64,000 nucleotides of DNA from positions 55,943,870 to 56,007,869 of the forward strand of contig CM049307.1 in assembly GCA_026874595.1 (NCBI GenBank), written 5' to 3'. The first letter of the stretch is position 1; the number at the start of each line of letters is the position of its first letter. Shown in pieces: positions 52,450 through 63,385 of this stretch. This DNA is from Sipunculus nudus. Lineage: Eukaryota; Annelida; Sipuncula; Golfingiida; Sipunculidae. Made by a program: the position numbers and the translations under genes. The notes under the pieces were generated by a model that searched no databases, was not told where the DNA came from, and saw only the letters and a program-made list of their open reading frames with translations.

Positions 52450-53960
52450 ACACAAAAACTAGAATATGGGTAGTCAACAAGCGACTGCGTGTATCCGCCA
52501 AAATCAGAGTAGGAAAGGTGAAGTGAGGCATGGATTGAGTGGCAAGGGTAAATAGAGTGAGGTGTGTTGCATAATAGCCTGGATGTATCCAGCTGAAATG
52601 TGTATGTAGGTTGCGCCACCTACCACAAAATCCAGAAAGCTGTCCAAGATGTATAAACATGTAAAATTTTAGGCAGATAAGTCAAACCACTACTGAGATA
52701 TGAGTGATTTTAGCCCATGGCAGAAAAACAGTCGGACACTGTGCAAAAATGGTGGCAGGTGGCGCCACCAATTTTGTGTATGATTAAGGGCTATGTGAGA
52801 TCTATACACATGCAAAATTTCAGGGGGATTTGTCAAACCAGTCCTGAGATATAAGCCTGAATGTCTGCAGCATATACACAAATGTAGGTGGCGCCACCTG
52901 CCACAAAATCCAGAAAGCTATCCAAGATGTATAAACCTCCAAAATTTTAGGCAGATATGTCAAACCACTGCCGAGATATGAGTGATTTTTTGCCACAGCA
53001 AACAAACAGACGGATGCTGTGCAAAAATGATTGCAGGTGGCACCACCAGCTTTGTGTGTGATAAAGAGCTATGTGAGATCTAAAAACATGCAAAATTTTT
53101 GCCAAATTGGTCAAATGGTTCCTGAGATACGAGCTTGGATGTCTGCAGCATAAATTTGAATGTAGGTGGTGCCACTTGTCATAGCGTATACATAATTGTA
53201 GGTGGCGCCACCTGCCACAAAATCCAGAAAGCTATCTAAGATGTATAAACATACAAAATTTTAGGCTGATATGTGAAACCACAGCCGAATATGAGTGATT
53301 TTTTCCCACGGCAAACAAACAGATGGATGCTGTGCAAAAATGATTGCAGGTGGCGCCACCAGTTTGCATATGATAAAGAGCTATGGGAGATCTATACACA
53401 TGCAAAATTTTGGCCCAACTGGTCAAACGGTTCCCGAGATATGAGCTTGGATGTCTGCAGCTTAAACGTGAATGTAGGTGGCGCCACCTGTCAAATAATC
53501 AAGAAAGCTGTCCAGGATGTATTCAAATGCAAAATTTCAGGTGGATAAGTCCAACCAATACAGAGATATGAGTATTCTTATCCCATGGTAGATGAACAGA
53601 TGGACGCTGTGCAAAAATGGTTGCAGGTTGCGCCACCATTTTTAGTGTATGTTATAAAGCATTCCAAGGGCTACATTTGTGCAAAATCTTTAGCCTTATC
53701 GGTCAAACGGTTCCTGAGATATGTGGGTTTATGTGTGAAAACAGATGCACAAATGGACGCTGGGCAGAGAGGAAAGGTCAGAGGTCAACCAAAAATGAAG
53801 GCGCAGCAGTTTACATTTGACCGATCATAATTCCGAATTTTAAAAATTTCTGCCCAGTGGTTATGGAGGAGTTCTCCGGAAACCTATGCTGCGATGGCGG
53901 CAGCGTCTGTGTCCGACTGAAAACATAGTATCCACAAAACTCTGTTTTGGCGGATACAAT
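52450..53960. mobile_element. Family G element, copy 2 (GGTGGCGCCACC tandem core)
   Basis: The left subterminal repeat TGTATCCGCCAAAATC (52490) and right GTTTTGGCGGATACA (53944) are inverted. The core has about five diverged units of ~150-310 bp, with at least five exact GGTGGCGCCACC palindromes (52758, then near 52888, 53201, 53349 and 53477) and several with one change. It has the same start (AAAACTAGAATA.GGGTA) and end as 4540-5720. No protein. Confidence 0.75.
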
Positions 53961-54140
53961 GATTGTAGCTGGCACCACCAGTCTTATATACAACGAAGAG
54001 ATGTATACATATGCCCAATGTCAGACTGATATGTCAAACCCCTCCTGTGAAATAAGCATGGACATACACTGTGTAAAAATTACTGAAGGTGGCGCCACCA
54101 GTCTTGTTAATGAGAATACCATCAAAGACACATAAACAGG
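53961..54140. repeat. Family T-like fragment
   Basis: Two short segments with TGGC(A/G)CCACCAGTCTT occur directly after family G copy 2. The same arrangement (family G followed by family T) is seen at 5720. Confidence 0.5.
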
Positions 54141-54235
54141 TATCAGTCCAATACATCAAACTTCCCCAGAGTTTGATGCACTGGGCTGACAAGGCTTAGG
54201 TGAGTAAGGCAGTTGCCCCTGAGTGACCTGTGACA

Positions 54236-54500
54236 AATTGCTGCCTCATGCTACTGCACTGGGTGAACTCTTGACCTGCACCCGGCTAGACTGAGTGAAC
54301 TTTTGACCTGTACCTTGCTGCACTGAGTGAACTCTTGACCTGTTGCATAATCTGACACAGTTGGCAGTCTGCCAAAGCTATAAATAGATTCAGGCTGAAC
54401 TTTGGTGCCAAATATGATGCAGTGAGCAGTCTGCCAAAGCTATAAATAGAATGCAGCTACTGCACTGAGTGAACTCTTGATCTATACCTGGCTGCACTTC
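54236..54500. repeat. ~40-bp tandem repeat (CTGCACTGAGTGAACTCTTG)
   Basis: Units with TGCACTGAGTGAACTCTTGA, CCTG.ACC(T/C).GC recur at 54255-54345 and 54465-54500. Between them is a twice-repeated GCAGTCTGCCAAAGCTATAA. Non-coding. Confidence 0.75.
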
Positions 54501-54639
54501 TTCAAATCCTGGCACTGTGCCAAAACTATTTATAGAGCTGACATTTTGGCTTAAGGCCAACATCAAGGCACTGGCAATCTGCCAATGGTAAACCAAGTGC
54601 TGCCATCTGTACACAAAAGTGGTCCCTACTTGAATTAAC

Positions 54640-55040
54640 TTTGAAATTTATTTTCCCAATACAAAATGCTTTTGAGCTGACTTTTTATAAAAAAGAAATC
54701 AGGAATATATGTAAAATTATTACGGAAGCATACTGAATGCAATATTAAAATACAGATATATATATTTGATGGCAAATTCTTGAATTAAGTTGAGCAGGGA
54801 TGCCAATAATTTATAATCCACGTACAGTTGTCTTTAAATAGCCACAGAGAGCTGAATATCTATGATTGTAACATTGCCTGGTATGATGAATAACTTAAAT
54901 CATAAATCTAAATTTTTTAAAAGCTTTTAAAAATTTTCTTGTCAATATTAACCAATTATAACCTGAAATCTAAATGTCTAGTGGCATGATGTAATAGATG
55001 CTGATAAAGTGGTGCCAGGCTAGATGTAACAGCAACACAC
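54640..55040. other. Non-coding stretch, nothing recognised
   Basis: AT-rich sequence without open frames or internal repetition. Confidence 0.5.
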
Positions 55041-55059
55041 AGCTAACATATATGGTAAA

Positions 55060-56100
55060 ATGACTCAATTAAATGTCCATAATTCAGCCAAAAATCATTC
55101 ATGTGGAACCATTAATGACAATTATTATAAGAATTATTGTAGGGATTATTCTTGTAAAATATTTAACAAACTGGCTTCAGTGGCATCAGTTGAAAAACAT
55201 TTCGCAAGTTTATAACTCATATAGGAAGATACTGCAAACTGGCTAAGTTCAGCTTCCCGTAACTCAGCCAAAAAGCACTGAACCAAAACCATTTGAACAA
55301 ACTTGAATTATCAACATCTGAGGATAATTAATGTGTAAGATTTAAGAATTTGGCCCAGTGGTTTTTGAGAAGAAGTTCTTTGTAGCCACTGAGCTAAAAT
55401 GGGCTGTTATGGCATATGACTAAATTCAGCTTCCCATAATTTAGCCAAAAGTCACTGAAAAGAGACCATTTGAACAAACTTCAGAAAGCACTACCCTAGG
55501 ATCTTTTCTGTGCGATATTCAACATTTTGGCCATATGGTTTCAGAGAAGAAGTATTTTGTAGCCCTCAGTGTGATACAGGCACTAATGACCCAGTACAAA
55601 AAAGGCCGATGCAGGTGGCGCCACCAATACCTCAATTTCAGATATGACCTATGTGACCAACATTGGCATAAAATTTGGTGATGATAGCTCCAGCTGTTTC
55701 TGAGATTTAAATTTTAATATGCTTTTTTGCACAGTTAACAAAGTTCAACCTCCTGTAACTCAGCCAAAAATCTCCAAACTGGAACCATTCGAACAAACTT
55801 GAGAAAGATTGTTCCAATGATCATTTCTGTAAGATATTGGACAATTTGGCTGGACAATTTTGGAGAAGAAGATTTTTAAAGCTTTTTTAGCTTTTTCCTT
55901 ATAAAATCTAAGAAAATGCAGTTAGAAAAAAATAAACAAAATCCGATCTAGTTTTTTGGATGACTGATTATTTGCAAAAAATTTGGTGATGCTAGCTCCT
56001 GCCGTTTTTTGAGATAGCAATGGTTAAGGTACAGACGACGCACCACACAACGTACGACGCACGAAGCCGCACCATTGCATAAGCTCACAGGTTCGCTAAA
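55060..56100 (+). mobile_element. Tandem-core element with GCATAAGCTCACAGG...GCTAAAAA end
   Basis: Four diverged ~180-200-bp units share (C/A)(C/T)TAACTCAGCCAAAAA, ACCATTTGAACAAACTTGA and TTGGCC...GGTTT(T/C)(A/T)GAGAAGAAG. The right end has ACAGACGACGCACCACACAA then GCATAAGCTCACAGGTTCGC and TAAAAA. One interior segment (55608) carries GGTGGCGCCACC. The AGCTCA...GCTAAAAA ending is of the same style as elements A-C. The left end was not located. Confidence 0.55.
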
Positions 56101-56800
56101 AACAAACATCAGATACAATTTGACACCCAGTTAATTAGGAAAGCAAGGCAAATTACACCAGTTCTTGCACAGGGTCAAGAATAAGGCCAACCAGAGTGGG
56201 TGTTGCATGTTTAAGATTTGGAGCTGGATGAAAATGCAATACCACACTCTCATTGGTCTGATTACAATTCTTTGGCCTGTGTCGGCCCTGGTGGTGAAAC
56301 CCAGAGAATCTTGCTATACAAAGCAGCAGTTACAACCTTGATCTGGGTTGAGTGCAGTGTATAACCAGTTTATTACCACTGTGAGGAATGTAGCCGTAAA
56401 ATTTGATTTATAACAGCAGTCCAGGATGCTTGGTTATGATTTCCTTCGTGCCACTGATCATGCCCGGTATGATTTTGTTTCTACAGTGTATACTGTATAG
56501 GGAGACATATTAGGAAAGGGTTTCAGAACTCGCCATGACATCATGACTCAGTAGGCACTTATATTGGGCTGGTAAGCTTAACTTGACTTGTAATACAAGC
56601 CATAATGAGGAATGCATTGCAGTGGTCTTCCATCATGTTGCATTCCTATCGTAGTAAGCAAACCAAAATCTTATCATTAGGCTATGAATGATGAATTCAT
56701 ACAAAAGAATATATGTGAACTCACAACCCAAGTTGAAACTCTGTCTCTATGGTAGGTTGGTAACAAATCATTTCCTGTACAGCAAACAAGGTGTTACAAA
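56100..56800. other. Non-coding stretch, nothing recognised
   Basis: No long open frame; no copy elsewhere in the window was recognised. Confidence 0.45.
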
Positions 56801-56809
56801 GACAAATTG

Positions 56810-56950
56810 CTCAGGGGTAAATATTGGGCTTATCTGGGATTTGAACCCATGGGGGTGGTGCACAAGTCCACTGTACCAACCACTTCGCTAGAAAAGCAAG
56901 CTTCACTAGCGAGACAGTTTGGTCCGCTTTTATGTCACCCCGTAACACAC
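56810..56950 (-). repeat. tRNA-derived SINE, copy 1
   Basis: On the minus strand a box A-like TAGCGAAGTGG (56890-56880) and box B GGTTCAAATCC (56847-56837) are 32 nt apart. Between them is GTTGGTACAGTGGACTTGTG, whose TTGTG loop suggests a tRNA-His-like ancestor. It is not a functional tRNA because the stems are imperfect. The body continues as the GTGACATAAAAGCGGACCAA region shared with copy 2. Confidence 0.65.
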
Positions 56951-57094
56951 CCCCTCTTAAGAGCGTTCTGCTATCAGAACAAGACTAATTATCTCAGGAG
57001 TCACACTTTGGTGAGCTTATTCCCTGAGCCACAAAGGTTACCTTTACATTGGATGAGCCCAAATTTTATTACGGATACAAATTATTCAGTGGAA

Positions 57095-57240
57095 AAACAC
57101 TGGGCGGATCCCGGATTCGAACCTATGTTGGTGGCGCACAAGTTCGGCGTACCAATTGCTTCGCTAGCAAAGCAAGCTTCACTAGCTAGACAGTTAGGTC
57201 CACTTTTATGTCACCCCGTAATAAAGGTAACCATGTCCAG
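57095..57240 (-). repeat. tRNA-derived SINE, copy 2
   Basis: Minus-strand box A-like TAGCGAAGCAA (57166-57156) and perfect box B GGTTCGAATCC (57123-57113), again 32 nt apart and with ACTTGTGCG between. It shares GTGACATAAAAGTGGACC and CTAGTGAAGCTTGCTTT with copy 1. The 174-codon plus-strand frame across both copies (56807-57331) runs antisense through them and is not taken as a gene. Confidence 0.7.
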
Positions 57241-57375
57241 TAACCCATGCGAGCCATGCTTGTATTCAGGCTGTCAGAAATTCAACAAACATGTGGGGGG
57301 GGGGGGGGGGGTTACAAATATGCTGAGTTAAAACAGAATTTTTCTTACTCATGTTGGGTGTTATTAGAAAGTATA

Positions 57376-57915
57376 CTAACAAGAGCACAGCAAACGTATA
57401 TAATACGCCCGTTGTGTATCTGGTTACCTCTGACCTCATTAAATATGTGTGAATTTTGATAAGAAAGTAATTCAGGTGAGAAACTGTTGGTTAATATGTA
57501 TAATGAGTTTCATGAATATCCATAGGAATTTTGGTAAGTCACCAAGGTGCCTCTAAAGTGCAGTGACCTCTGGCCTCTTTAAATATACAGGAATTTTGCT
57601 GGAATTGGAACTAAGGCGAGATATATTACTGATTAACATTTCTGATGAGTTTTATCAAATCCTCAAATTCTTTGTAAATTATCGCGGCGACACCACATAG
57701 CAGCTGAGTGACCTGTGACCTTATTAAATATATGCAGACGTTGCCCATATTAAATCGAACTTGGGTGAGATAATCTGTTAGTAAGTACTTATGGCGAGTT
57801 TCACGAAAATCCATCAAAGCCCTGGTAAGTTATGATGGCCACACTTAAAGGTAACCGACGGACGGATGGTGGGTATACCATAATACTCCCGTCATAAGAC
57901 AGGCATATATAAAGG
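57376..57915. mobile_element. Family E element, copy 2
   Basis: Co-linear with 39885-40515, from ACAAGAGCACAGC through three units with ACCTCTG.CCT and AAATATG to ACCGACGGACGGATGGTGGG and the AGGCATATATAAA end. A G-run precedes it at 57295-57311. Confidence 0.7.
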
Positions 57916-58393
57916 CTAATAATTGGTCTGGTTCTTTGTCAAGTGACTGCTTATTTTAGACCATGAGGCACTGTCAGAAATGATGAAAATATTTAAAACC
58001 TCATTGGGCATTAAAGTGCGTTCCTCTTTGTAGGATGTAAAATTGTAACAGCACTCTGACAGCCAGTATGCCGGTTGTAGCCTCTCCAAAGTCAGAGGCA
58101 AAACTGATATTTTCACTTTCTATGAGAGAACACCGTGTTTCATGTAAACTTAATAATTTAATATGCCTAGTATATTAGAAGAATATATATAAGAATAGAC
58201 ACCTTTCACGAGGTCTTCTTACACAATATTTCAAATGACCTACCAGCCTTTCATTCATCCATATTTGCCTAATTTAATAAATGCAGACCCCACCAACTGC
58301 TTGTTTCATTGCTGTATTATTTATTAAGAATTTATCATTTGACAAGAGATTCATCTTTAAAGTGAACCATCTGTGGAAGCATTTTGCCAGGTA
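57916..58393. other. Non-coding stretch, nothing recognised
   Basis: Unique-looking sequence. Confidence 0.45.
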
Positions 58394-59202
58394 CTGTATT
58401 TCCTTGGTCAGACACTGGGATTTAGTTGCCTACCTAATTTAGTGGCAAGGGCAAAACAATGTGTCAGAAAAATAAATGCCGGCCTTAAATAGATGCCGGT
58501 CTTGTTCAGAGGGCAGGTGTCAGAGTAGTTTTCATGTTTGCCATCCGATGTCTTTTTCCATCACAAAAATTGGTGCATTTACCATTCAAATTGTCTGCAG
58601 ATGGTTGTATGCTTGTGTGTGTTGAAAATATATTTAATTCATCTATAAATCTGTCATTTTTCTTTGGTGCAAGGCTATTGTTTCCATGAAGTACCCCCCA
58701 TAATCCCGAATTGTCCATTATATGATTAAAGCAGATCACTGATCCTAGTAAATGCTGCACAAATAGTGTAAGCAGTAAAAAGGCTAACACTCAGACCTGC
58801 GCTATCACTACTGTCAAGCCAATTTGCGCCTTTTGTTACCAAAACCACCCTTCTGAGATAATCTTAAAAGTTATAAGTAGTATTTCTTTCTAGTCAACAA
58901 CCAATACATTTGGTGGAATATTCCCAACAGTAAATAGTGCATCATATACCCCTATGGCATCTTAGGATATTTCTTTAACACAATCAGTTTACTTGTAATG
59001 TTTTCAACTGCATCCCCAAGCAGTGACTGGCGGGTTTAATGTTTCAATGTGTTGTTTTGTGCTTTTATCTGCCGAGCCTGATAATGTATTTTTTTATACA
59101 CGCCAACCTTCAATAGAAACCTGTCTTTTCAAGATGCTGGGTCTTAGCAGGGCCTAAAAAAAATTAACAGCCCCGCCAACGTGTATGATCAAGGAAATAC
59201 GG
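58394..59202. mobile_element. DNA element (0.8 kb) with CTGTATTTCCTTG termini and TA duplication
   Basis: The left end CTGTATTTCCTTGGTCAGAC and the right end (minus strand CCGTATTTCCTTGATCATAC) are inverted. Both sides are flanked by TA. Subterminal AAATGCCGG.CTTAAATAGA (left) and GGCGGGGCTGTTAATTTTTT (right, minus strand) are also seen. A minus-strand 94-codon frame inside (58506-58790) shows no recognisable transposase motif. Tc1/mariner-pogo origin is inferred from the TA duplication. Confidence 0.6.
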
Positions 59203-60263
59203 TAATAACATTACAAAAGTTTGGGAGCCACTATAGAACGCGGGCTATGCTTCTATTGAGGAACATGAAAATATAAATAAAACTGTCTGTCTCTTCTCAT
59301 TCCCTATTTTAACTCCTATTTTTCCCTGTACACTCATAATCATATCAACTATTCTAACATAAACAACTACTAGACATCAGAAGTAGCCTGAATTGGGAAT
59401 CAAACCTACGATCTCTAAATCAGGAGCCCTACAAGCTACTAAGTGAGCCACAAAGAGATACCAGCAGGGGCGATTTTTGTTCATTTATATCTGCGATTGA
59501 AGCACCATCTTTCGCGAAAATAAGGAACCATTCACTATTTGAACAGGAGAATTAAGCCGTTCATGTGGGGAACCCAGGTTCCCCGGACCCCTCCTCCTCT
59601 AATATAATAGACTCCATTTGTGAGCAAAATTAAATACGGGAATTTTCAGGAAAATAACATGTATCCGCCTTTGTCAGGAAACAATTTATTATGCGACACC
59701 CGTTGTGCATAGGGTACTGGGATAGGCTGCAGCCCAGTTTCTATAGTTCTGCCAAAGTTTTTGCTAATTTCATTAACTTCTGAAAGCACTTTATAAAATG
59801 TCACTCTGTTTCACTGCTTCCGGAGCTTTGAATTTTTTCATGTGTACAGGGTCTACTTTCCATGAAGCAAGTGCATATATACAATAACATAGTTCTTGAA
59901 AGATGATAACTCAGCTTCAGTATTTATGCATATATACCGTTCAGTAGGGTCTATATCACACACATATATATATATATATACGAGTACTTCATGCCTGGGC
60001 TTGTTGACGTGAGCTCCTCCAATAAAATCTCAACTTAAGATCAAAGGTGCAGTCCCATTGGATAATGGTAAAAAATATAATATAAAATAATAGTACCTGT
60101 CAATATGTGACAATAAATGTCAACGTGTTATTCATGATCCTACAAAATTTGCTGAAAATATTGTCCTATGACAATTATTTGCAATGCAATTCAATTACAC
60201 CTAATATCGCCCATCCCATTTTAACAGCTTAAAATCCGCGTTTTAAGTAGCTAAATTACTTAC
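59203..60263. other. Mostly non-coding stretch
   Basis: It contains the tRNA-like repeat below, a short (TA)n at about 59964-59980 and otherwise nothing recognised. Confidence 0.45.
59388..59455 (-). repeat. tRNA-like SINE head or tRNA pseudogene
   Basis: On the minus strand TGGCTCACTTAGTAGC (59450-59435, box A) is followed by box B GGTTTGATTCC (59406-59396). The anticodon arm (around CTCCTGATTTAGAG) does not pair cleanly, so this is a tRNA-derived repeat rather than a working tRNA gene. It belongs to a different family from the pair at 56810-57240. Confidence 0.55.
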
Positions 60264-60480
60264 GAACTATACATTAAGTAGGTGTGCTCTCTGCTCCAAA
60301 TTTTACCACGTTGTTCTCTTCCAATTAGAGGTGCCTAAAACAGGTTTTATCTATTCCTTTCATGGTTTTAAAGTCGGCGCTTGACAGGTCAAGACGACAT
60401 TTGTTTTGAATGAAAACGAGGCTAGCGGGAATCCCGGGAATTCCTATCGAGGGATTTCCTCAACTACGTTTGAACGGGAG
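60264..60480 (-). promoter_or_regulatory. Possible CEP112 promoter and first noncoding exon
   Basis: The segment 60360-60480 has a local cluster of CpG in otherwise CpG-poor DNA. A consensus donor GTAAGTAA starts at 60263 on the minus strand, so a noncoding exon 60264-~60420 could splice to the acceptor at 52148. There is no TATA box. Purely positional; any other upstream donor could serve instead. Confidence 0.2.
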
Positions 60481-61740
60481 ATACTTCCTTTGAGAGGCAT
60501 GGGGATACATGTTAGAAAAAGACCCCTTGTCCAATAAACAAGGATATTTATAAAAAAAATTAGGCCATGTTAGGATTACCCATTTCATATAACAATGAAA
60601 TCATGAAATAAATTTTAACATTTCCTTAGTTTTAGTTAGAAAAGAAGCAATTTCATAATGATTCAGGCCTACTTATGAATTTACCAAATGTAAATATATA
60701 ATTTACGATACCTAAAAAATAAATATATATTTATATTTAACCAAACTGAAAATACCATAAGGTTCAATAAAGGATTTAACGAACAATCGGACCCAAATAA
60801 AATAAGTGTACGTACGTTTCTCAGAAACTTTTTTTTTTTTAATCAGTAATATGTGTATGTGATTTTACATTTTTATTTTCGGCTTTCGATGAAAATTTAA
60901 TATTGCCATGGACAGCATGAAATGGGTAAGTCGACAGAAAATCAAAACAACAATAAGAAAAACTAGGAAGGTGGTCAAAATTTGTGGTGCCTCAATATCT
61001 AAACTTTTTTTTGTAAAAAAAAAATCTTTTTTATTGTACTACGCGAATTCAAAGATAAAAAAAGGATATTTTTAAATGCCATGTATTGGACTGGGATTAG
61101 GTATGATTATAAAACAATATCTTAAGTCCATACAATATTTCAGCTTAAAAAATCAAACATGTCCAAGAAGACGCTGTAATGGACTCATTTATGAAATTTA
61201 ACTTCGTAAATCCTTTTTATGCACAGCCATACTGACAGGTGACACACGGTGACCAAAAAAAGGTAGATGGCCAGAGGTCGAGAGGATGTTGAACTATTCA
61301 GACAGAAAGTAAGACAGACGGAGAGACAAAGAGGAACACGTGGAAATGATCAAATGAATGACTGGTAATCTGCCAAAAAGAAGAGAGGAATGTATATGCA
61401 TGTATAGTTATTTTACTTTTGAAAAGTGAAGGACTAACAGACAGATGGACAAACAGAAAACACATGGTCAAGGCCATCTTGATCGTTCGTGTTATGGTGA
61501 ATAAAATGAGCTACAACATAAATGAGGAAGCGATCATTTTGAACAAATTTACTTCATAAAAAAACATTCTTTTTCTGTGCCCCTGCTATTGGTATTTGAC
61601 TGAATATGAAATAAAACATAACACTGATGAATTAAGGCATTGTACTTAATGTATATAAGTTTCGAAGGAATTGCTGCCAAATTGTGGCGAGCAGGCTGCG
61701 GAATGTCAGACAGAAAAAAGATCACCACAAGAATGCTTGA
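60481..61740. other. Non-coding stretch, nothing recognised
   Basis: AT-rich with several A/T homopolymers; stops in all frames. Confidence 0.5.
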
Positions 61741-61920
61741 TACGATTGGCCTGTTGTGTGACATCTGACCTAATGAGATATGCGCAACATTTGCCGAGAA
61801 TCCAATCCAGGTAAGAACTCTATCGTTACATATTTATAGTGAATTTCATGAAAATCCATAAGATTTTGGTAAGTCATCACGGCGCCACCAAAGTCTTGTG
61901 ACCCCTGACTATAGTGGAGG
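61741..61920. repeat. Family E fragment
   Basis: One to two units: GGCCTGTTGTGTGACATCTG, ATGAAAATCCATAAGATTTT and GGTAAGTCATCACGGCGCCA. These match the unit consensus at 39885 and 57376. Confidence 0.6.
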
Positions 61921-62825
61921 AATTGGTTGTAAAATTATACTCGGTGATTGAAAGAAAAAAGACCGATCATCGATTGTTAATCGATTATTTCACATATCTT
62001 CTGTATTTCCATAAAATCTGCTGTAAAATTCAGTATTTACGTAAAGACACGATAAATCATGTTAATTACAATAGTTATAAAAAATTGTTATAAGTTGCAG
62101 AGAAGTGATCGGCTGATATTACGGACACTAATAACAGACGACAAATTATATTTCTTGGTTAAGTAAACCTATTCCACGTGCGTTTGTTGTGTGAATGGAT
62201 TTCATCCAGATCCAAGACTTTGCCCTGATTCGATTGGCTGGTACACTGTGACATTATGGACTGGATTTTATCAACAACTCAGATCTTGTAATGCATGTTT
62301 GTTTTTTATTCTCTGCTGAAAATTTGGGACTAAAAGTGGCAGAAATATTATGCTTTAACTCAGATCTACAATTTTAGTCACAGGGATTTCCGTGTGTGTC
62401 CTCACTGCCGAGTTGACAGTGCTCATACATGTGCCAAAATTTGATTAACAAATCGCACAACCTCATGTTTTTAGGGGAAAGATAGAAAAAAATGATTTTC
62501 CTCAAGGATTTGGGCTCTTTTTATGTAAAATCTATATTAATATTTTTTTTTTCATAGGCATTTATGGTATATGATAATAAAATTAGATTCGGAATACGTT
62601 TGCTTGACCTGAACTGCTGAAAGATCATGATTGCAAGTTAACAGCCGGGTTGTTGGCACTTGACTGCTGCTTAAATTTCAGCCTCAATATTTTTCCATAC
62701 TTGTTCATTTCTAGGTAACGTGACTTATACATGTACATACGTATTATATAGTTTTTGATCTATTATACTAGGATGTAACCAATTTAATGGATTATAAAAT
62801 AAATCAACCAATCATCGATGTAAAT
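61921..62825. other. Non-coding stretch, nothing recognised
   Basis: No coding block or repeat unit identified. Confidence 0.5.
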
Positions 62826-63010
62826 AAGACCACTACCTCTGACTTCATTAAATATTTGAGGCTTGTAGAGAGAGTCGAACTTACACGAGATATTATATTG
62901 GTTATTATATCTGTCGAGTATATCATCGAAATCCATCTTTTCTGGTAAGTTATCACAGCGAACACACAATAAGCCTGATGACCTCTGACCTCATTTGACA
63001 TGCATATAAT
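62826..63010. repeat. Family E fragment
   Basis: CTCTGACTTCATTAAATATT, an ACACGAGATATTATATTGGT stretch and GATGACCTCTGACCTCATTT match one and a half family E units. Confidence 0.6.
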
Positions 63011-63249
63011 TTTCCTTGAGGCGCAATTTTAAAGTTTTGAGGTCCAAAGCTATAATAATCTCATAATAAATGTTTTAAAAAGTACTTCAGTTGAAAGTGA
63101 CTTTTACTAGTTCCACAGTTTTATGTGAAAGTGTTACCAGTACCACAAAGTAACATGTATATTCCGCAGTTCAAGTCAGCATATACTGCATGAATTTCGA
63201 CCTTCCTTGAACATCTTTGAAATGCTAAACTCATTATATTCTTAAATTT

Positions 63250-63385
63250 CTGTGGAGTCGAATCCACAATATGCATGCGTGTCCGAGTGCAAGTCCAAGT
63301 CAAAGCCACTCGAGTCCGAATCCTTGAGGCTTGGGTTCAAGTCCACTTTCTTCAAGTCGGAGTATTTTGGTCCAAGTCCAATATA
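63250..63385. repeat. Degenerate GAGTCCAAGTC short tandem repeat
   Basis: GAGTCGAATCC, GAGTGCAAGTCCAAGTCAAA, GAGTCCGAATCC, TTCAAGTCC and CAAGTCGGAGT follow in series, and similar words reappear at 63600-63670. It is a decayed 6-12-bp minisatellite. Confidence 0.6.

Noticed and set aside
56807-57331. Longest single open frame in the window (174 codons, plus strand)
   Set aside because: It runs antisense through two tRNA-derived SINE copies and a G run, and the repeated peptide parts simply reflect the two SINE copies.
58506-58790. 94-codon minus-strand frame with a signal-peptide-like hydrophobic start
   Set aside because: It lies entirely inside a TA-flanked DNA element, lacks a splice context and shows no recognisable motif.
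59388-59455. Functional tRNA gene
   Set aside because: Box A and B are present but the anticodon and acceptor stems do not pair properly.
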